From: an uncultured Coriobacteriales bacterium
GTDB lineage: Bacteria; Actinomycetota; Coriobacteriia; Coriobacteriales; UMGS124
Assembly: GCA_934636245.1 (NCBI GenBank)
Contig: CAKUAI010000006.1
Location: 114,013 to 178,012 of the forward strand
Reading direction: 5' to 3'
Length of the DNA: 64,000 bases
Part shown: piece after piece, positions 33,900 through 41,458 of the stretch
How positions within the stretch are numbered: the stretch's first letter is position 1
Layout: every line of letters begins with the position of its first letter
The notes under the pieces: model-generated
Databases searched by the model: none
What the model saw: the letters and a program-made list of their open reading frames with translations, nothing else
Told to the model about the DNA's origin: nothing
Made by a program: the position numbers and the translations under genes

Positions 33900-34457
33900 A
33901 TGCCGCTACCGCAAGCAACTGAGTACACCGCGCAGGATTATTGGAACTTGCCCGAAGGAACGCGCGCCGAACTCATCGGCGGCGAGCTGTACAGCATGGC
34001 ACCGCCGAGCAGGACGCATCAGGCTATCGTCACCAATCTTGCAAAAAAGATTGGCGTCTTCATTGATGCAAACGGCGGCCCTTGCGAGGTCTATGTCGCA
34101 CCCCTCGCCGTTAATCTCAACGCCGACGACTCAACCTATGTCGAACCTGATGTCATGGTTATTTGCGATTCAAGCAAGCTCAACGATCGCGGCTGCAACG
34201 GTGCCCCCGACCTGGTGGTGGAAGTCGTCTCCCCTTCAAGCCGACGTATGGATTATGCCACCAAGACCAGCCTGTATATGAGCGCAGGGGTACGCGAGTA
34301 TTGGGTCGTCGACCCCGACAAAGCCATGACAACCGTCTTTCTCTTTGAGCAGAAAGACTTTGCCCCCGCCATTTATCCATTCGCTATTCCCGTACCTGTA
34401 GGCATCTACGATGAAAAACTCCAGGTGACCATGGCGCAACTGGTAAAACAGGGGTAA
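33900..34457 (+). CDS. Uma2-family (DUF820) PD-(D/E)XK endonuclease-like protein
   Basis: The 185-residue protein has the Uma2 pattern: YxxLPEGxRAELIGGELY near the start, YVEPDVMVIC (about 80-89, catalytic aspartate) and PDLVVEVVSPSSRRMDYATK (about 101-120, E and K of the nuclease site), then REYWVVDP. The family is widespread, mostly in cyanobacteria and actinobacteria, and has no settled role. GGAG stands before the ATG at 33900. It is bracketed by 122-bp direct repeats, which suggests acquisition as a cassette. Confidence 0.88.
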   Translation: MPLPQATEYTAQDYWNLPEGTRAELIGGELYSMAPPSRTHQAIVTNLAKKIGVFIDANGGPCEVYVAPLAVNLNADDSTYVEPDVMVICDSSKLNDRGCNGAPDLVVEVVSPSSRRMDYATKTSLYMSAGVREYWVVDPDKAMTTVFLFEQKDFAPAIYPFAIPVPVGIYDEKLQVTMAQLVKQG

Positions 34458-34564
34458 CGCCAAAGGGGAATAAAAAGCCGGACCGCACGTTTATATCAGC
34501 AGCTTTCCCGCGCCCCTCATGAAAACCAGCCACAGCATCGCCCTTGCTTTTTCGTGCACCCACT

Positions 34565-34686
34565 CGTCTCATTTAACATACATTTCACCAGTCGAAATGT
34601 ATGTTAAATCATCAAAATACCAGGTGGCGCGATTTTTAAAATTCTGAAATGTATGTTAATTTCCCAGGCTCGGCGCAAAATGCGAG
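34565..34686. repeat. 122-bp direct repeat, copy B
   Basis: This is the second copy of the repeat at 33679-33800, with the same inverted pair at 34571-34585 and 34595-34609 and the third motif at 34647-34660. No gene follows it within 600 bp, so it may be the promoter region of a lost gene or the far boundary of a cassette. Confidence 0.92.
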
Positions 34687-35302
34687 ACAATGCGAGCGAG
34701 GGCCAGCCCCTACCCCAACGCAAAGAGGGCGCACCCGCGGCAATGGCAATGAAACCGGGGATACGCCCTCCTTTCTATGCGAACCAGGCCGGCATCGCGG
34801 ATGCCGACCGCATCGACAAGTAACGATGTGCCGCTCGCAATACCCCTGAGGGAAGCCGGCGCCGCAGGGGTTGGCGCCGGTTCGCAGCGAGAATGCAATC
34901 CATATTCAAGCTGAGCCGGGCGGCGCGGGGGTGGGGCGGCCGCATCACCCTGCAACGACAGATCACTTGCAGGGCTTAAAGCCCGGCCGACGCCGTAGAG
35001 AAGCGAACGCTGGCTCGCGGTGAGAATGCGGTCCCTATTCGGGCTGGATTAGGCGGCGCCGCGGGACAGCGGTGTTACTTGGCAGTGGCAAGGTGCCCGC
35101 CACACCTCAGACGAGGTCGGGCCAGGCAGCCCCGGACGCCGGCCGGGCAGCGAGCGCTTAGTTCTCGTCGCCAGAGAGGTACTTGCCCACGGAGTAACGT
35201 TTAGTTCCATGGAGTCGCTGAGGCGTATTTTATCAGGCATTATGTTTCTGTGGCCTTATGTTGGCTGTGGGGTTTTGGCCATTTAGGACACGACAGGGAC
35301 AC
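34687..35302. other. gene-free interval at the host-prophage junction
   Basis: I find no supported gene, tRNA or known RNA here. Two degenerate 46-bp copies (34881-34926 and 35014-35059, 33 of 46 identical, sharing GAGAATGC, TATTC and CGGCGC) recur. The left prophage end should lie near its right border, where AGGACACGACAGGGACAC (about 35285-35302) is found next to the prophage terminator. The attachment site is not proven because the other end is outside the window. Confidence 0.4.
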
Positions 35303-35336
35303 AAAAAGGCCGCCCGCAGTAGTGGGCGGCCGTTTT
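35303..35336. terminator. terminator at the end of the prophage late operon
   Basis: GGCCGCCC and GGGCGGCC form an 8-bp stem with an 8-base loop. Five Ts follow on the minus strand and four on the plus strand. It lies just past the endolysin gene and should stop late prophage transcription from entering host DNA. Confidence 0.9.
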
Positions 35337-35346
35337 GTGGAACCCT

Positions 35347-36156
35347 TTAGCGAGCCAAGACCGCGCGGATGCGGCCGACGCTGCCCGCTTTGTCGAACTT
35401 GTAGGTCGGCATGGTGGAGCCGTCCTTCTCGTAGACGCCGCGCACGCTCTCAAGCTCGCCGCCCGTCTTGATCTCGTGCAGACCGTGGCCGTCCCAAAGG
35501 TAGCGGCCCTCCGGGGCCTCGATGATGCTTGCCATGTTCATAGTTGCCTCCTTGATGTCGTCTTCATCCTGCGGCTCCTGCCCCGAGCCACCGGGGCACC
35601 ACACGCCCTCGCCCACGTCCCAGCCGACGTCGAGCTGCATGGCCATGTGCACGCGCTCGTTGAGCAGGCAGTCGCCCGGCAGCAGGTGCGCGTCCGACCC
35701 CACGAAGAAGTCGCCCGTGAGCACCTGGAACCCTGCGGCCTCGTAGCGCTCGCGCGCGTTGGCCGTGTACGTCGTGTCCCCGTATGGGTCGGGGTCGAGC
35801 CGCTTGAGGGCCTCGATGCCGTGGCGCTCCCCCACGGCCTGCCAGACCGTTGTGCAGTCGCGGCAGCAGTCCCCCTCGCATGGCTCCGCGATGTCGGCGG
35901 GGTCCCAGGTGCCTGTCTCGGCCAGGCGCTCGTAAAAAGTGTTGCGGTGCGCCTGGCAGTAGCCGATGAGGTCGTTGCCCGCCGCATGCCTGCCGAGCTC
36001 GGCGGCCTCAGCCGCGAGCGCCTGGTCGGGCCAGCGCAGGACGCAGTCCCAGGGCGAGGAAAACCACTCGCGCACGCAGCACTCCCCGCCCGTCTGGTCG
36101 CCCGGCTCGCCCCAGGCGTACGCGCCGCGCTCGTCGTGGCCGCTATTCCATATCAT
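35347..36156 (-). CDS. phage endolysin, NlpC/P60-like peptidoglycan hydrolase
   Basis: The 269-residue protein begins with the segment WGEPGDQTGGECCVREWFSS seen in many siphophage lysins. It continues with a cysteine-rich catalytic site (CEGDCCRDCTTV, about 75-86) and a histidine site (LLPGDCLLNERVHMAM, about 137-152), as in NlpC/P60-type amidases or endopeptidases. A C-terminal part (205-269, GRYLWDGHGLHEI) may bind the cell wall. No signal peptide is present, so release depends on the holin encoded two genes upstream. Its start overlaps the Gp49-like gene. Confidence 0.85.
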   Translation of the reverse strand: MIWNSGHDERGAYAWGEPGDQTGGECCVREWFSSPWDCVLRWPDQALAAEAAELGRHAAGNDLIGYCQAHRNTFYERLAETGTWDPADIAEPCEGDCCRDCTTVWQAVGERHGIEALKRLDPDPYGDTTYTANARERYEAAGFQVLTGDFFVGSDAHLLPGDCLLNERVHMAMQLDVGWDVGEGVWCPGGSGQEPQDEDDIKEATMNMASIIEAPEGRYLWDGHGLHEIKTGGELESVRGVYEKDGSTMPTYKFDKAGSVGRIRAVLAR

Positions 36157-36433
36157 CCCCGGCCCCCATCTCGTCAGGCGACGTCGCCTTTATGTGCTCG
36201 TACCCGAGCAGCGCCCACACCTTGTTCTCGATGCGCTCGCAGCAGATGTCGGCACCGGTTTCCTCGTCGTAGTCCTCGGGGTTCACGCACGCGCTCGACT
36301 CCACCAGCACGTAGCCGCACGGCATGCGCATGGCCACGACCGTGCACGTGCCGAACAGCGTCATGACGCGGTACTCCGAAGCCTGCATGACCTCGGAGAC
36401 CTCCTCCGGGTCGACCCTCACGCCCGCCATCAC
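36143..36433 (-). CDS. phage Gp49-like protein
   Basis: The 96-residue protein matches the Gp49/Gp66 family found in many phages, with the conserved pattern ESSACVNPEDYDEETGADIC near the middle and KVWALLGY near the end. The function is unknown. It overlaps both the holin (4 bases) and the endolysin genes, so it is translated within the lysis cassette. Confidence 0.85.
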   Translation of the reverse strand: MMAGVRVDPEEVSEVMQASEYRVMTLFGTCTVVAMRMPCGYVLVESSACVNPEDYDEETGADICCERIENKVWALLGYEHIKATSPDEMGAGDDME

Positions 36434-36813
36434 TCGCCGTCCTTTCCGTCGACGGCCTTGGTCGACTTGAAAAGCTGCATGAGCCGCGTGCCTGCAAGCT
36501 CCGGGTTGAGCACGGCGATGTTCTCAAGAATCGAGGCCGTCTCGTTGAGCACGATGTAGACGCAGGCGGGGACGAACAGCGGCACCGTGAAGCCGAGGTC
36601 GATGTGCGCGCTGCCCACCTCAAGCATGTAGGCGAGCACCATCACGGCCACCTCACCCGCCTTGTGCCACAGCCCCTCCCTCATGGTGGAACTGCACAGC
36701 TCGCGCCGCTTCGCGCCCTTCGCGGTGCCCGTCACCCAGTCGCACAGGATGAAGGCCAACGCCAACGCCAGCGCCCACTGCATGGCCTCGGTGAAGGGAA
36801 GCCACCCGCCCAT
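36430..36813 (-). CDS. phage holin (toxin-secretion/lysis holin family)
   Basis: The 127-residue protein has the Phage_holin_4 pattern: an N-terminal membrane helix with ILCDWVTGTAKGAKRRELCS (about 22-41), two further hydrophobic helices (55-70 and 80-95), and a charged C-terminus. It forms the membrane lesion that frees the endolysin. Its ATG overlaps the stop of the preceding small gene as TAATG, so translation is coupled. Confidence 0.88.
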   Translation of the reverse strand: MGGWLPFTEAMQWALALALAFILCDWVTGTAKGAKRRELCSSTMREGLWHKAGEVAVMVLAYMLEVGSAHIDLGFTVPLFVPACVYIVLNETASILENIAVLNPELAGTRLMQLFKSTKAVDGKDGE

Positions 36814-36917
36814 TAGACGGCCTCCAGGAGCTTCTCCACCTCTGCGCGCCAGCGCTGGGGTACCTTTTCCATCGTCCACTTGCCCTCTCTCACGAGGGTC
36901 GCGTAAATCTTCGCCAT
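36813..36917 (-). CDS. 34-residue CD1375/XkdX-like phage protein
   Basis: The sequence MAKIYATLVREGKWTMEKVP followed by QRWRAEVEKLLEAV fits the small CD1375-like proteins that sit between tail and holin genes in many siphophages. It is joined by TAATG overlaps to genes on both sides. The function is unknown. Confidence 0.8.
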   Translation of the reverse strand: MAKIYATLVREGKWTMEKVPQRWRAEVEKLLEAV

Positions 36918-37351
36918 TACTCTGCCCCCTTCTCGCTAATCGCCGCGCCAAGCTCGGCCACGGCCAGCATGATGTCCTCCACGCTCGATGAGACGTCCTC
37001 AAGCGTCGCTTGCGCGGCCTCAAGGCCCTCGGCACTGCCTGCTGCAAGCACGCCCAACTCCGCGACGGCCTGGGCGCTGTCGGCCCCGGCTTGCTCGCAC
37101 TCCTCGACGCGCTCGGGCACGCTCATGGACGCGCGGCGCGCCTGCTCCCACAGCTCGTCGAAGTGCAGCTCGCACCAGGCGGCGTCGTAGCGGCCCACGA
37201 GGTGCACCTCCTCGGCGCGCCACGCCCTCTGCACGCCGCCGCCGTCGAGCGGCATGTCGCATGCCTCTATGCCGCGCCTGAGGTACACGTCGGCTAGGCC
37301 GTCGGGGCGCTGCACGACCTCAAGCGCGCCCGGCTCTACCATGGACTGCAT
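36917..37351 (-). CDS. phage protein of unknown function between the retroelement RT and the lysis cassette
   Basis: The 144-residue product has an N-terminal beta-rich part (about 1-60, DGLADVYLRRGIE, WRAEEVHLVG) and a helical, alanine-rich C-terminus (75-144) that could be a coiled coil. ATGs at 37351 and 37342 are both possible. It resembles generic tail-module accessory proteins. It follows the RT gene by 15 bases. The DGR accessory factor Avd is a basic four-helix protein; this one is acidic with a beta-rich half, so I do not call it Avd. Confidence 0.7.
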   Translation of the reverse strand: MQSMVEPGALEVVQRPDGLADVYLRRGIEACDMPLDGGGVQRAWRAEEVHLVGRYDAAWCELHFDELWEQARRASMSVPERVEECEQAGADSAQAVAELGVLAAGSAEGLEAAQATLEDVSSSVEDIMLAVAELGAAISEKGAE

Positions 37352-37366
37352 CGCAGCCCTCCCTTC

Positions 37367-38467
37367 TTACTGGGCCCCGGCGGGGCCTTCGGGGAGCATG
37401 GTCGCCTCGCGGTAACGCCGCGCCTCGAACGACGCCGTGCGCCCCGCCCTCGCGACCAGCTCGTGGGCGCGCATGCGCCGCGCGACGAGGTACGAGTCGG
37501 AGTTCCTCAGGTACCCCCAGTAGGACGTGACCCGCGCCGCGAGGCGCGTGCTCCCGGGCCTCGCCGAGTAGCGCCGGAACGCCCTGCGAAGCCGCAGGAA
37601 CGTCCCCGCGCGCACGGCGGTGCGGCCCGGTCGGCTCACGAACCCGCCCAGGTCGACGGGCTCCCCCTCGCCCGTGCGGCACACCTTCCAGGGCTTCATC
37701 TCAAGCCCCAGGCTGTCGCGCATGAAGCATTCGGGCGAGCGCATGGCACGCGCGACCCCGGCCTTTGATGAGCCCATGAGCACCATGTCGTCGAGGTGCC
37801 ACACTTGGTGGCGTGCGTCCGGCACCCACTTCCCGCGCCTGCGCCTGCCCAGCCCCTCCACGAAGTGGTAGGCGTCCGACAGCAGGAGCGTCGCAATGAA
37901 GAGCGAGGCGTGCCCGCCGAGGTTTAGGCCGCACGTGCCGTAGCTGTCGAGCAGCGCGTCCACGATGTAGCGCAGGTCCGCGCTCCCCATGTGCCTCGCG
38001 AACCACCCCCGCACCACGTCGTGCCGCACGCTTTGGTAGCACTTGTGCAAGTCGCTCTTCGACCAGTACCGGCAGTCTCCCCTGTCGAGCCACCGCCTGA
38101 CGGCCCGCGCAGCGTAGGTCTGCCCGCGCCCGGCAACCCCGGCGCACTGGTAGCGCCCGACGCGCGCCTCGAACAGCGGCCTCGCGCACATGATGAGCAC
38201 CTGCCCCGCCACCTGCTGCTTGACGGACTCGACGCCGATGCGGCGCATCTTCCCGCCCTCCAGGCGCTCCTCGCAGCGTGTCGGGCGGAACTTGAGGCGA
38301 CGCCCCCGTACCTCGTCGAACACCTCGCGCACGAGCGCCTCGCGGCTACCGTGCTCCCTCGGCACCCTCCATGCGTTCTTTCTCCCCGCCCGCGTGCCCT
38401 CCCACTCCTCAAGGGCGCGCATGACGGTCGCCTCGTCCACGACGAGGCCCCTGCAATAAGTCTTCAT
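37367..38467 (-). CDS. DGR reverse transcriptase
   Basis: The 366-residue protein has reverse-transcriptase motifs in order: motif 3 SDLHKCYQSVRHDVV (from about 138, aspartate D139), motif 4 GLNLGGHASLF (about 180-190, where DGR enzymes usually have IGxxxSQ), motif 5 WHLDDMVLMG (catalytic pair D226/D227), and later domains KVCRTGEGEPVDLGGFVS and YWGYLRNS typical of DGR and group-II-intron-like RTs. No maturase or integrase domain is present. The ATG at 38465-38467 is preceded by GAAAGG. It lies just downstream of the template repeat and target gene, and would reverse-transcribe the TR RNA with errors at adenines. HLDD instead of Y-x-DD is unusual. Confidence 0.9.
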   Translation of the reverse strand: MKTYCRGLVVDEATVMRALEEWEGTRAGRKNAWRVPREHGSREALVREVFDEVRGRRLKFRPTRCEERLEGGKMRRIGVESVKQQVAGQVLIMCARPLFEARVGRYQCAGVAGRGQTYAARAVRRWLDRGDCRYWSKSDLHKCYQSVRHDVVRGWFARHMGSADLRYIVDALLDSYGTCGLNLGGHASLFIATLLLSDAYHFVEGLGRRRRGKWVPDARHQVWHLDDMVLMGSSKAGVARAMRSPECFMRDSLGLEMKPWKVCRTGEGEPVDLGGFVSRPGRTAVRAGTFLRLRRAFRRYSARPGSTRLAARVTSYWGYLRNSDSYLVARRMRAHELVARAGRTASFEARRYREATMLPEGPAGAQ

Positions 38468-38632
38468 CCACAACCTTTCGTCGGCTTTCTGGTTGCCCTG
38501 CCGAGCTGTCGCGCCCAAGCGCTACCGGCCCGGGGTCGAATAGGGCGATTTTGCTCATGTCGAGCGGGCGTGCCGGCTCCCGCCCGTGTGGGCGGGGCCG
38601 GTAGACTGGCCCCAGGTGTTTCTCTTTGCCGA

Positions 38633-38740
38633 CCAGATAGGCGGCCCGCAATGTTCCAGTTCGCCCTGTCAAGCCTGTCGTTGCCGTTCACGTAGAACAA
38701 CCCGGCGTTCAGACCGTTCCTCAGGTTGCCGAGGCCAAGA
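38633..38740 (-). repeat. DGR template repeat (TR), 108 bp
   Basis: This intergenic sequence between the target gene and the RT gene is a near copy of the 3' end of the target gene (38869-38976). There are 10 mismatches in 108 positions, and all 10 fall where the sense (minus) strand of the TR has A. The TR has 22 such As; none of the other 86 positions differs. Read in the target frame it carries five AAC codons plus GAC and AGG, the codons that adenine mutagenesis diversifies most. Confidence 0.95.
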
Positions 38741-38797
38741 GCCAAAGCGGGCCAGGGGCCAGAATCCCCAAAACACAAAACCTCAAAACGCTACAGC

Positions 38798-38828
38798 AGG
38801 GGGCGCGCCCCCTCTCGCCTTCCGGCGA
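38798..38828. other. palindrome and GGAA-tetraloop hairpin past the variable repeat
   Basis: On the sense strand of the target gene, TCGCC-GGAA-GGCGA (38828 down to 38815) makes a 5-bp hairpin whose loop fits the GRNA pattern of DGR target-site hairpins such as that of phage BPP-1. It starts 41 bases past the end of the variable repeat and 19 bases past the stop codon. A perfect 16-bp palindrome AGGGGGCGCGCCCCCT follows at 38798-38813. Both may form the cruciform that marks the homing site. Confidence 0.65.
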
Positions 38829-38846
38829 TTCACCCCCACTCGTCGG

Positions 38847-40439
38847 CTACGCCGCCGAGCGACGGATTCCAGAAAGGCGGCCCGCAATGCTCCAGACCGC
38901 CCTGTCAAGCCTGCCGTTGCCGGCCACGTAGAACAACCCGGCGTTCAGACCGCTCCCCAGGCTGCCGAGGCCAAGAAACTCGCGGTAACCCTTGCTGTCG
39001 GCGACGTCCTGATACGTCGCGTCGCCCGTGCCGGTCGAGGAGGACGCACCCGTCCCCACGCCAAGGAGCAGCCCCCCGACGTTCTCCACGTCGGCCTCCC
39101 AGACCCATCCCGCCGACGCTGCGGTCGGCAGCGTCGCGCCCGTCGCCGTGTAGTCGGCGCTCACGCCGTCCTTGACGAGCTTGTCGCAGTCGTAGCACAC
39201 GTACACGTCCTCGCGCAGGGAGCCGTCGTCGGCCTCGCGGGCGTCGAGCACCACGTTGCCCACGATCTCGTAGGCACCGTAGCTCCCCTCGATGCCCTGG
39301 ATGCGGAACGGCTCCTTGCCCGACGTGCACGACGTGGGCGAGCCGTCGGAGCCCTGCACGGCGTCGCATGCGCCCGTCTGCCAGGGCGCGGTGCTCAGAA
39401 GCTGCGTGGTCGCCGTGTCGAAAGACTCGGACGTGTCGAGGTACACGGCCTTGTTGGATGCGTCGTACGCCTCGACGCGCGCGATGCGCGCGCTCAGCGT
39501 CACGTCGTGGTTGTAGGACTGGGCCCGGTCCGTACTGGAGTTGCTGCCCTTGTTGCCCAACATGACCGCGCTGCCCACGAGCAGCTTTGCGGCGTCCGCG
39601 TTGGCGAGCACGACGCGCCTTACCGCCGTCTCGGCAACCGTCGGCGTGACCTGAACGTCGTAGGACGAGCAGCCGGAGAACACCTCCTGGCTCGACTTGG
39701 TGGCGTACTTGAGCAGGAACATGGCCTTGACGTACCAGTCGTCCGCGTGCGTCTTGGACGTGAGGCCGTCGCCCGCCGCCTTGCAGATGTCGATGAGGCT
39801 CTTGTAGCTCACGTCGGTCGTGCGCAGCGGCACGCCGGAGACGCTTGCGTACTTTCCGCCGTACATGCCGCCGCCGTATGCCGCGTACAGCATGTACGGG
39901 CGCACTGTGCCGTCGGGGCGCTTCGCCCCGGGCTGGGGCGACAGGCCCTCGCGGGGCGTGTCGCACACTGTGAGCTTGTAGTGCGTGCCCGTGTCGGTGT
40001 AGCTCCACCACAGCGTGGGCGCGAGCACCCAGACGTTGCCGTTGGAGCCGTCGCGCTTGAACATGCCGTCGCCGTCGATGGCCGTGACCGTCCAGCCGTC
40101 CTCGCCGTCCGGGCCGCCGTTGACGTGGTGCCACTCGAACGGGTGCAAGTCGCGGTAGTCGTCACGGCCTGCGGCCGTCGCCGTGGACGGCTCGCACACC
40201 AGGCCGTAGTTCGCGTCGGCCTTGACGCACTTCGTGTCGTGCGAGTACCCCCACTTGGGGACGAGCACGCTGTAGAGCTTGCCGTCGCGGCGCAGGTCGA
40301 GCCACGCGGCGATGTTGTCGTACTTCTCCCCGCCCCAATGCGGCGAAAGCGCAGACGGGTCTGCCTGCGCCTTCGCGGCGCGGGCGATGAGCTTGGCCGT
40401 CTGCTCAAGCGTCATGAACCTGCTGGTGTTTACAGTCAT
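38847..40439 (-). CDS. DGR target: phage receptor-binding/tail protein with C-type-lectin-like variable C-terminus
   Basis: The 530-residue protein is the last structural gene of the tail module. The central part is rich in aromatic and glycine residues (WWSYTDTGTHYKL, AAYGGGMYGGKY). The C-terminal 100 or so residues (VYVCYDCDKLV to the end) end in the DGR lectin-fold pattern GLNAGLFYV...W-x-I-AGRLSG, coded by the variable repeat (residues about 488-524). Such proteins bind host receptors, and their variation changes phage tropism. It starts 3 bases after the baseplate gene. Homology of the rest is not recognised. Confidence 0.85.
   Translation of the reverse strand: MTVNTSRFMTLEQTAKLIARAAKAQADPSALSPHWGGEKYDNIAAWLDLRRDGKLYSVLVPKWGYSHDTKCVKADANYGLVCEPSTATAAGRDDYRDLHPFEWHHVNGGPDGEDGWTVTAIDGDGMFKRDGSNGNVWVLAPTLWWSYTDTGTHYKLTVCDTPREGLSPQPGAKRPDGTVRPYMLYAAYGGGMYGGKYASVSGVPLRTTDVSYKSLIDICKAAGDGLTSKTHADDWYVKAMFLLKYATKSSQEVFSGCSSYDVQVTPTVAETAVRRVVLANADAAKLLVGSAVMLGNKGSNSSTDRAQSYNHDVTLSARIARVEAYDASNKAVYLDTSESFDTATTQLLSTAPWQTGACDAVQGSDGSPTSCTSGKEPFRIQGIEGSYGAYEIVGNVVLDAREADDGSLREDVYVCYDCDKLVKDGVSADYTATGATLPTAASAGWVWEADVENVGGLLLGVGTGASSSTGTGDATYQDVADSKGYREFLGLGSLGSGLNAGLFYVAGNGRLDRAVWSIAGRLSGIRRSAA
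38869..38976 (-). repeat. DGR variable repeat (VR) at the 3' end of the target gene
   Basis: This is the target-gene copy of the TR. Relative to the TR the sense strand shows A to G seven times, A to T twice and A to C once, giving residue changes N to S, R to G, N to S, N to A, D to G, N to V and N to S, plus one silent change. The 3' boundary lies 20 bases before the stop codon. Confidence 0.95.
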
Positions 40440-40442
40440 TCC

Positions 40443-41180
40443 CTACCCCTTCGCAATCATGTCCAGCGCCCAGGCGTACTCCTCGGGCGTCAGGTCGTCT
40501 GCGGGCGCGCTGCCAGCGATGGCCGGCTGCACGACCTCTTCCCACGCGGCGTCGATGTCCGCCTCCGTGGCGGCCTCGGCACCGGCTGCGGCGCATGCCG
40601 CCACCTTGGCCCGCGCGTCGTCGGTGAGGTCGTCCCAACCCACCGAGAACGACGCCATGAACTGCTCGCACCTGTCGGCGCTCGTGGCCGCGCGGCCCGC
40701 CACTTCAAGGGCCTTCTCGGCCGCCTCAAGCGAGGCGTCCGTCGCCGCGCCGACGTCATCAAGGGCCTTGTCCACGCGCGACGCCACCGTGTCCGCCGGG
40801 TCCGCCGACACGTCCGCGCGCGGGAGCACCTCAAGCTCGAACTCGGCCGAGGAGCCGACCTCGCCGCCGTCCTGCCTCATCAGCACGTACACGCGCCGCA
40901 TCGTGCCCGCAGCGCCCGCCCATGCGCCGTCGAGCAGGCACGTGCACACGGAGTCGGCCCCGACCTCCATGGCCTGCTCGCAGTACGCGCCGTCCGGGCG
41001 CGTGCCAACCAGGTACACGGAGCAGCCCCCCAGGTCGGCCGGTTGGCCGCCAGCCGAGTCCGTGACGCGCACCTCCACGCGCGTCGTCCGCGCGTCTCCC
41101 TGCCTCAGGCACACGCGCCCCTTCGGGCCGCCCGAGGCCTTGTCGAGCGGAAGCTCAAGCGACACTTCAGTCACCTGCAC
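40443..41180 (-). CDS. BppU-like baseplate upper protein
   Basis: The 245-residue protein has an N-terminal beta-rich domain (1-115; LELPLDKASGGPKGRVCLRQ, CSVYLVGTRPDG, FELEVLP) like the BppU N-terminal domain of lactococcal and related siphophage baseplates. An alanine-rich helical region (120-200) and a short C-terminal tail (EEYAWALDMIAKG) follow. It would connect the baseplate to the receptor-binding protein encoded next. The start follows a short gap after the preceding small gene. Confidence 0.7.
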   Translation of the reverse strand: MQVTEVSLELPLDKASGGPKGRVCLRQGDARTTRVEVRVTDSAGGQPADLGGCSVYLVGTRPDGAYCEQAMEVGADSVCTCLLDGAWAGAAGTMRRVYVLMRQDGGEVGSSAEFELEVLPRADVSADPADTVASRVDKALDDVGAATDASLEAAEKALEVAGRAATSADRCEQFMASFSVGWDDLTDDARAKVAACAAAGAEAATEADIDAAWEEVVQPAIAGSAPADDLTPEEYAWALDMIAKG

Positions 41181-41195
41181 GTCCGTCTCCCTTCT

Positions 41196-41447
41196 CTAGT
41201 CAACGACGCCGATGGCGAACCACCGGCCTGCCTGCCCGGCCACGGCCAGCGTCTGCCCGGCGCTGCACGACGTCCCCGCCAGCTGCACCTTCGTCAGCGC
41301 CGAGGAGTCGCCCGCCAGCACGCACTGGGCGCAGCCCCCCGACACGCTCGACACCTTCGCCGTGGTCACGCGCGCCGGGGCGGCGGCCTGCCCAGCCCCT
41401 CCCGAAAGCGCGCGCGCCAGGTCGTCCCTGAGCGACTCGCCTGCCAT
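41196..41447 (-). CDS. small phage tail-module protein, unknown
   Basis: The 83-residue product (MAGESLRDDLARALSGG at the start) has a predicted beta-rich domain after residue 25, with GCAQCVLAGDSSALTKVQLA and a closing RWFAIGVVD. This resembles small phage tail proteins with an OB-like or barrel fold, but I cannot assign it. The ATG is 11 bases past the upstream stop, with GGGGGTGCTCGC before it. Confidence 0.6.
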   Translation of the reverse strand: MAGESLRDDLARALSGGAGQAAAPARVTTAKVSSVSGGCAQCVLAGDSSALTKVQLAGTSCSAGQTLAVAGQAGRWFAIGVVD

Positions 41448-41458
41448 GCGAGCACCCC

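Noticed and set aside
35158..35240. tmRNA-like tag reading (YSVGKYLSGDEN followed by TAA on the minus strand)
   Set aside because: No tmRNA 5' or 3' acceptor structure could be found, and the peptide does not end in the usual ALAA-like tag.
34687..35302. Integrase or excisionase next to the left prophage end
   Set aside because: No reading frame with tyrosine or serine recombinase motifs is present; the integrase is presumably past the right edge.
36917..37351. Avd accessory protein of the DGR
   Set aside because: The product is acidic with a beta-rich N-terminal half, unlike the basic helical Avd; the position alone is not enough.
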